Made by a program: the position numbers and the translations under genes | Shown here: piece after piece, positions 5,151-5,942 of the stretch | Numbering within the stretch: position 1 is the first letter of the stretch | How the letters are laid out: each line of letters opens with the position of its first letter | Notes under the pieces: generated by a model | The model's database searches: none | Seen by the model: the letters and a program-made list of their open reading frames with translations, nothing else | Told to the model about the DNA's origin: nothing | NCBI GenBank assembly: GCA_938039345.1 | Contig: CALHVB010000163.1 | Coordinates: forward strand, 1-5,942 | Length of the DNA: 5,942 nt | Reading direction: 5' to 3' | From: an uncultured Sediminicola sp. | Lineage (GTDB): Bacteria; Bacteroidota; Bacteroidia; Flavobacteriales; Flavobacteriaceae

Positions 5151-5942
5151 ATGAATAAAACTAAGTATTATACGATGCTATTTTTATTCTTGTTTGCAGT
5201 AATAGCTACAGCGCAAGAAGAAGAGCAAAAAGAAAAAGAACCTGGTCATTATAACCATAATAAGTTTAAACAACTATACGAGGAATTTTCTACTCCTAAT
5301 GCATACAGGTCTGCATCGGGAGCTCCTGGTGCGGCATATTACCAACAACAAGCCAATTACAAAATGGATATTGAGTTGGATGATGAAAATGCAAAAATAT
5401 ATGGTAAAGAAACCATTACTTACATCAATAATTCTCCCGACGATTTAGAATTTTTATGGGTGCAATTAGATCAGAATGTAAGGGCAAAAGATTCTAAATC
5501 TCCATTAAGAGAAGGAGATGGAGTGCCTTTGGCGCAAAGGCCAGCAACTTTTGTAGGGAAACATATGACAGCCCCTTTCGATGGTGGTTTTAATATAGAA
5601 TATGTAAAAGATGCCAAAGGAGCACCGTTATCTTATACTATTAACCAAACCATGATGCGTATTAATTTACCACAGCCATTAAAAAGTAAATCAGAAATAT
5701 CTTTTTCTATTAAATGGTGGTTTAATGTAGTAAACCATACCGTAGATAGAGCAAGGTCTGGATACGAATATTTTCCTAAAGATGATAACAGAGCTTATGT
5801 AATAGCTCAGTTTTTTCCAAGAATGTGTGTTTATAATGATGTAGAAGGTTGGCAAAACCATCAGTTTTGGGGTAGTGGAGAGTTTGCATTACCATTTGGA
5901 GATTATAAAGTAAATATTACAGTGCCTTCAGATCATATATTA
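5151..5942 (+). CDS. Secreted M1-family metallopeptidase, N-terminal part (runs off right edge)
   Basis: The frame is open from the ATG at 5151 to the last base: 264 codons, no stop. Residues 1-22 form a signal peptide (MNKTKYYTMLFLFLFAVIATAQ), followed by a short acidic stretch (EEEQKEKEP). Family M1 zinc aminopeptidases begin with a beta-saddle domain. Here it is seen as YKMDIELDDENAKIYGKETI (70-89), then TYINNSPDDLEFLWVQLDQN (90-109) and the tract LKSKSEISFSIKWWFNV (177-193). SGAPGAAYYQQQANY (56-70) just before it is a pattern I recall from the long Bacteroidota M1 proteins. VIAQFFPRMCVYNDVEGW (217-234) and FGDYKVNITVPSDHIL (249-264) fit the end of that domain. The HExxH zinc motif and the distal Glu lie beyond the window, so activity cannot be confirmed. 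The expected role is trimming of peptides outside the cytoplasm. It is probably the last or a late gene of the operon starting at 2991. Confidence 0.88.
   Translation, partial: MNKTKYYTMLFLFLFAVIATAQEEEQKEKEPGHYNHNKFKQLYEEFSTPNAYRSASGAPGAAYYQQQANYKMDIELDDENAKIYGKETITYINNSPDDLEFLWVQLDQNVRAKDSKSPLREGDGVPLAQRPATFVGKHMTAPFDGGFNIEYVKDAKGAPLSYTINQTMMRINLPQPLKSKSEISFSIKWWFNVVNHTVDRARSGYEYFPKDDNRAYVIAQFFPRMCVYNDVEGWQNHQFWGSGEFALPFGDYKVNITVPSDHIL

Overview
The window looks like chromosomal DNA of a marine-type flavobacterium (Bacteroidota, class Flavobacteriia). The evidence is strongly AT-rich sequence, A/T-rich leaders without Shine-Dalgarno motifs, signal peptides ending in ...AQ or ...SQ, a TAnnTTTG-type -7 box, and several Bacteroidota-typical families (CarboxypepD_reg-like proteins, a DUF6702-type protein, a secreted M1 peptidase, and an exported 'LLELNS...YNTD' repeat protein). 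The genus cannot be named from the sequence alone.

Layout. From 1 to 2061, on the minus strand, lies the N-terminal 687 codons of one large exported, highly repetitive fibre-like protein that runs off the left edge without a stop. A 118-base gap (2062-2179) holds its likely promoter and a small inverted repeat. From 2180 to 2881, also minus, is a complete peptidase E (dipeptidase E, family S51) that starts with TTG. A 109-base divergent intergenic region (2882-2990) separates it from a plus-strand block of four genes. These are two tandem paralogous exported proteins with a CarboxypepD_reg-like domain (2991-3734 and 3724-4524), a small exported DUF6702-like protein (4580-5086), and the N-terminal 264 codons of an M1-family metallopeptidase (5151 to the right edge).

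The four plus-strand genes are closely packed (11-base overlap, then gaps of 55 and 64 bases) and all carry export signals, so they probably form one operon acting in the periplasm, outer membrane or outside the cell. The M1 peptidase is the only member with a predictable activity; the roles of the two paralogues and the DUF6702 protein are unknown. The second paralogue was probably born by duplication of the first (or the reverse), and it has no ATG that includes its signal peptide. Its apparent start is CTG (or ATT) inside the end of the upstream gene, which suggests translational coupling.

There is no convincing sign of a CRISPR array, insertion sequence, tRNA, rRNA or integrated phage. 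The most unusual items are the exported protein built from phage-tail-fibre-like repeats, the hidden non-AUG start, and the operon of unknown exported proteins attached to an M1 peptidase. I do not see a clearly new defence or mobile system.
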